IMG/VR virus record: IMGVR_UViG_3300036045_000042
Coordinates: 1 to 34,265 of that record
Source of the DNA: a virus
Strand: one strand, 5' to 3'
DNA length: 34,265 bases
A model generated the notes under the pieces. That model did not search any database. It was not told where the DNA came from and saw nothing but the letters and a program-made list of their open reading frames with translations. Positions 31,909-34,265 of this stretch are shown here, piece after piece. Made by a program: the position numbers and the translations under genes. The stretch's first letter is position 1. Each line of letters begins with the position of its first letter.

Positions 31909-32385
31909 TTACCTCCCCCGCCGGCGCGGCCGGCGCTGCTTCGGCGGGATGCGCATGTGCACCCGCTCGACCTTGATCCGATGGAGCGCCCACAAGAGGC
32001 GCACCCGCAGGCTGAAGCCCTCGGACACGCGGTGTTGCCCCTTCACGTCCTCGACGACGTCGGCCTCGGCGTCACGCGGGCGGTACTGGAAGTCGGCCGT
32101 GTAGACGCCGATCCGGACGCCGTTGACGACGAGCTCGAAGCGGGGCTGGCGCGTCAGCGCGGCGATCAGGCCGAGCTGCTCGAGGCGCTGCAGCTCGAGG
32201 TATCGGGACGCCTCGGCCTGCGAGTCGAACATGTCGGCGGCCCGGAGTCCGGCCGAGACCCCCGCGGGTAGCTCGTCGACCGGCACCACCTCGCCGGCGA
32301 TGATCGCCGCGCGGCGTGCGCGACCGGCGCTTTGCCGGCCGCCCCTGGGCTGCTCGCGCACCGACGCGGTGAAGCGCGGGCGCAC
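31909..32385 (-). CDS. DUF1064 nuclease-like protein
   Basis: A 158-residue protein from a GTG at 32385 directly after the preceding TGA. The pattern FDSQAEASRYLELQRLEQLG, IAALTRQPRFELV, GVYTADFQYRPRDAE and VVEDVKG is the DUF1064 signature. The Glu in SQAEASRY, the Asp in TADF and the E-D-x-K of VVEDVKG are the PD-(D/E)xK-type residues, so it is probably a metal-dependent endonuclease, perhaps acting on branched DNA. The C-terminus is very basic. It sits five bases before the secreted protein gene. Confidence 0.87.
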   Translation of the reverse strand: MRPRFTASVREQPRGGRQSAGRARRAAIIAGEVVPVDELPAGVSAGLRAADMFDSQAEASRYLELQRLEQLGLIAALTRQPRFELVVNGVRIGVYTADFQYRPRDAEADVVEDVKGQHRVSEGFSLRVRLLWALHRIKVERVHMRIPPKQRRPRRRGR

Positions 32386-32757
32386 TCAGATCACCTTGCC
32401 TTCCGCGTCGCCGACCCGGCACACCCAGACGAGCGTGAACTCACGCACCCCCGGATGCCGGGCCCACACCAACGGCCCAAGCACGCGCACGAACGCCAGC
32501 ACTTCGGCGGTGGTCAGGTCGGCCGCGGGCACGTTGGTTTCGAGCGGGAACGTCGCCAGGCGCGCGGTGTCGATCTCGACGGTGACCGCCTCCTCGGAGA
32601 GCGGCGGGATATCGTCGACGACGAAGACGCCGTCGCCGATCGTGACCAGCGCGCGTGCACGCCACGTCGGCCGCTCCTCGCCGAGCCCGACGACGACGAG
32701 CGCCACCGTCGCCAGCGCGGCGATCGTGATCGCGCAGCCCGGCCGGCGCTTGCTCAC
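32386..32757 (-). CDS. Membrane-anchored small hypothetical protein
   Basis: A 123-residue protein; the GTG at 32757 overlaps the previous stop (GTGA). It starts MSKRRPGCAITIAALATVAL, a basic N-terminus followed by one hydrophobic helix (about residues 8-27), then a soluble beta-rich part with VTIGDGVFVVDDIPPLSEEA and FTLVWVCRVGD. The likely topology is N-in, C-out. No family was recognised. Confidence 0.62.
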   Translation of the reverse strand: MSKRRPGCAITIAALATVALVVVGLGEERPTWRARALVTIGDGVFVVDDIPPLSEEAVTVEIDTARLATFPLETNVPAADLTTAEVLAFVRVLGPLVWARHPGVREFTLVWVCRVGDAEGKVI

Positions 32758-33002
32758 TGAGCCACCACCAGCCGATCGCAGGTCGCGCAAGAACGCAGTG
32801 CGGACCCTGCAGGCGGCCGCGCGCCCGACGCGGTATGAGACGTCGGCCACCAGAGCCGCGCGCTACAGAGCGCGACGTGCCCCCCGCGCACGTCGGAGCT
32901 CGCGATCATGTGGTCGACCGGTGTCGCCGGTCGCGTGTGATGCACCGTCAGCGCGTGGATGGCCCACCGCGACCCCCGCGGCACGGCCTTAGCGGCGGCC
33001 AC
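32754..33002 (-). CDS. Small Cys/His-containing hypothetical protein
   Basis: An 82-residue protein from a GTG at 33002, overlapping the previous gene by 14 bases. It contains IHALTVHHTRPATPVDHMIA and ends SALRSCATCDRLVVAQ, where CATC and the His may bind a metal. Its stop overlaps the next GTG. No family was recognised. Confidence 0.58.
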   Translation of the reverse strand: MAAAKAVPRGSRWAIHALTVHHTRPATPVDHMIASSDVRGGHVALCSARLWWPTSHTASGARPPAGSALRSCATCDRLVVAQ

Positions 33003-33546
33003 TGGTCACCCCGATTCCCTCGGCGAGTCGGCGCTGTTCGAGCCGCTCCTGGGCGGCCGCCTCTTCGGTCATACGCGGGGCGACGTCGCCACTGGCGGCA
33101 GCACGCAGCGGCCGACGCGCCGCCGGGGCACCGCCAGGCAGATCACCGATGCCCTCGAGCAGCGCGCCGACCGCCGCGGCGCCGCGCCGCGCCGCCGAGC
33201 GGGTGCGCGCGTCGGCTTCCCGCGCGCGGCCAGCGCGGTCACGGTCGTGGTCCGCCGGCGTCGCCTTCCGCTGGCACGGACACCCCAGCTGCGCGTGGCG
33301 CAACGCCCAGGCGTCCCAGCGGGGCCCCTGCCACTGCGTCAGCAGCGCCCGGTACCGGCGATCGGACGGCGCCAGCCCGCGGTAGTACGCAACGTAGTGG
33401 TCGCGCATCAGCGCGACGTTGCCGCACCCGTTGGCGAAGGCGACGCTGCGCATCCGGGGCGTCAGCACCAGGTCGGCCGGGCACGGCTCGAGCAGCAGCC
33501 CGCCCCCGCCACCGGGCAGCTCGAAAGGGATGCCAGCGGCGGTCAT
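32989..33546 (-). CDS. Hypothetical protein
   Basis: A 185-residue protein starting MTAAGIPFELPGGGGGLLLE; the ATG at 33546 overlaps the stop of the initiator-like gene (ATGA). The N-terminal half is protein-like (RDHYVAYYRGLAPSDRRYRA, QWQGPRWDAWALRHAQLGCP); the C-terminal half is Arg/Ala-rich and helical with little character. No family was recognised. Coupling to the initiator-like gene suggests a part in replication, by position only. Confidence 0.62.
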   Translation of the reverse strand: MTAAGIPFELPGGGGGLLLEPCPADLVLTPRMRSVAFANGCGNVALMRDHYVAYYRGLAPSDRRYRALLTQWQGPRWDAWALRHAQLGCPCQRKATPADHDRDRAGRAREADARTRSAARRGAAAVGALLEGIGDLPGGAPAARRPLRAAASGDVAPRMTEEAAAQERLEQRRLAEGIGVTSGRR

Positions 33547-34097
33547 GCCGCCCCTCGTCGAGAGCGCTTTCGCTCCTCAACCTGCCGCGCGGCCTCGAGC
33601 AGCCCGAGTACCTCGCCGCGCCTGAGCGGCGGGCTGTCTTCCTGCCCCTCTGCGCCGCGCGCGCCGTCCTCGCGCGCGCGCGCGGGATCTTCCAAGGATC
33701 TATACACGGATCCCCGGTCAAAGCTTGACCGGGTTTCTGGTCCTGGTTGACCGGGTTTCGTGCCTGGTTGACCGGGTTTCTCGGAAACCCCTGCAGGCTG
33801 ACCGGGTTTCGGTGCAAGGTAGCGAGATCGCAACACCTTCAGGTCGATGCGGTACAGCGTCGGCCGATGACGCCCGCCACCGGCCCGGAGGCACACCAGC
33901 AGGCCGATCTGCTCGAGCCGCCGGGCCGTGCGCCGCACCGTCGAGAGCGACAGCGACGTCCGGCGCGCGACGGTCTCGAGGCACGGCCGCACGCCCTGGC
34001 CCTCGTCGTTGCCGAAGTCGGCGAGCATCCCGAGTACCGCCTTCTCGCGGTGCGGCAACGTCGACTCTTCGATCTCGACCCGCAGGCGGATGCTCAC
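33543..34097 (-). CDS. Winged-helix replication-initiator-like protein with internal iterons
   Basis: A 184-residue protein from a GTG at 34097 with AGGGGGGG just before it. Residues about 14-85 form a winged helix-turn-helix (PHREKAVLGMLADFGND, ETVARRTSLSLSTVRRTARR, then a Gly-rich wing and LYRIDLKVL), as in HTH_36 and phage replication protein O-type N-termini. Residues 95-130 are a Pro/Gly linker with KPGQP three times, encoded by short DNA repeats. The C-terminal part is Glu/Arg-rich and probably contacts partner proteins. A lambda O-like initiator with its origin inside the gene is the best fit. A transcription regulator remains possible because no helicase loader or helicase is visible in the window. 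Confidence 0.68.
   Translation of the reverse strand: MSIRLRVEIEESTLPHREKAVLGMLADFGNDEGQGVRPCLETVARRTSLSLSTVRRTARRLEQIGLLVCLRAGGGRHRPTLYRIDLKVLRSRYLAPKPGQPAGVSEKPGQPGTKPGQPGPETRSSFDRGSVYRSLEDPARAREDGARGAEGQEDSPPLRRGEVLGLLEAARQVEERKRSRRGAA
33713..33810. repeat. Iteron-like repeats, candidate replication origin
   Basis: Four exact copies of TGACCGGGTTTC lie at 33726-33737, 33748-33759, 33769-33780 and 33799-33810, spaced 22, 21 and 30 bases. Two inverted partial copies flank them: CCCGGTCAA/TTGACCGGG around AGC at 33713-33733, and GGGTTTC/GAAACCC around TCG at 33774-33790. Three copies read as KPGQ; the fourth is in another frame and reads ETRSS, so the DNA word is kept rather than the peptide. 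Confidence 0.66.
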
Positions 34098-34265
34098 CGC
34101 CCCCCCTGCGTGTCGCAGCACTCCCCGCCGCAGACGTCCACCGCACGGCCCTCCCGTTTGCCTGACCGTAGCCGCCGGGCGCGACGCTGGGCGCACCGAG
34201 CTCGTCGAGCTCGATGCACCCAGCCCCCAGCGCCCCACGTCCCCCCTCATCGCGCGGTGTGTCCG
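34098..34265 (-). promoter_or_regulatory. 5' leader region of the gene run
   Basis: This 168-base stretch upstream of the initiator-like gene has no protein-like frame. It holds the hairpin at 34188-34222 and the ribosome binding site of the first gene. No clear promoter was seen; the host sigma consensus is unknown and the region may continue outside the window. Confidence 0.3.
34188..34222 (-). other. 16-bp hairpin with RNA-specific pairing in leader
   Basis: Two 16-base arms (34188-34203 and 34207-34222) flank GTC. In the transcript of the minus strand all 16 positions pair, two as G-U; in the opposite transcript those two are C-A mismatches. There is no U tract after it, so it is not a standard terminator. 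Confidence 0.5.

Noticed and set aside
34188-34222. Considered as a Rho-independent terminator or phage attachment site
   Set aside because: No U tract follows the stem, and no second copy or integrase gene is present in the window to support an attachment site.
1-34265. Search for tRNA genes, integrase, endolysin and holin
   Set aside because: No clover-leaf-like segment, recombinase motif or lysozyme/amidase motif was recognised; membrane-segment proteins seen here have soluble domains unlike holins.

Overview
The window is a very GC-rich (about 70% by eye), gene-dense stretch of a tailed-phage (siphovirus-like) genome or prophage. All 46 gene calls lie on the minus strand, so transcription runs from the right end to the left end. 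Spacing is tight: most junctions are 1-4 base stop/start overlaps (TGATG, ATGA, GTGA), which suggests translational coupling. No tRNA, rRNA, CRISPR array, insertion sequence or integrase was seen. No stretch over 300 bases lacks a gene; the longest is the 168 bases at the right edge.

Right part (about 34.1-24.1 kb, the 5' side of the transcription unit). A winged-helix replication-initiator-like gene carries internal iteron-like repeats. It is followed by small proteins, a DUF1064 nuclease-like protein, a large secreted Thr-linker/Cys-rich protein, an unknown 367-aa protein, a pair that resembles the 'replication terminator'/DUF2303-type pair of Gram-positive phages, several zinc-binding small proteins, a sigma region 4-like helix-turn-helix protein and a membrane-anchored SGNH-type hydrolase.

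Middle (24.1-17.3 kb). This is a DNA-modification and accessory cassette: a Gp37/Gp68 (DUF5131) protein, a 54-aa protein, a C5-cytosine methyltransferase whose target-recognition region is replaced by six repeats, a DPPY-type amino-methyltransferase, and a ParB-like domain fused to a methyltransferase.

Left part (17.3-0 kb). This is a lambda-order morphogenesis module: Nu1-like small terminase, gpA-like large terminase, gpW, gpB-like portal, S49 protease with a nested Nu3-like scaffold start, gpD-like decoration protein, gpE-like capsid, FII-like joining protein, four accessory virion genes, an unusual repeat-plus-terminator tail protein, tail tube, a G/GT chaperone pair with an A9 slippery site, a DUF6441-like protein, and a tape measure protein cut by the left edge.

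The host cannot be named. The GC content and a Thr-rich linker of the kind common in uncultured soil lineages and actinobacteria suggest an environmental high-GC bacterium; this is only an inference. Tail-tip, lysis and integration genes are not in view, so the window is probably an internal part of a larger phage genome.
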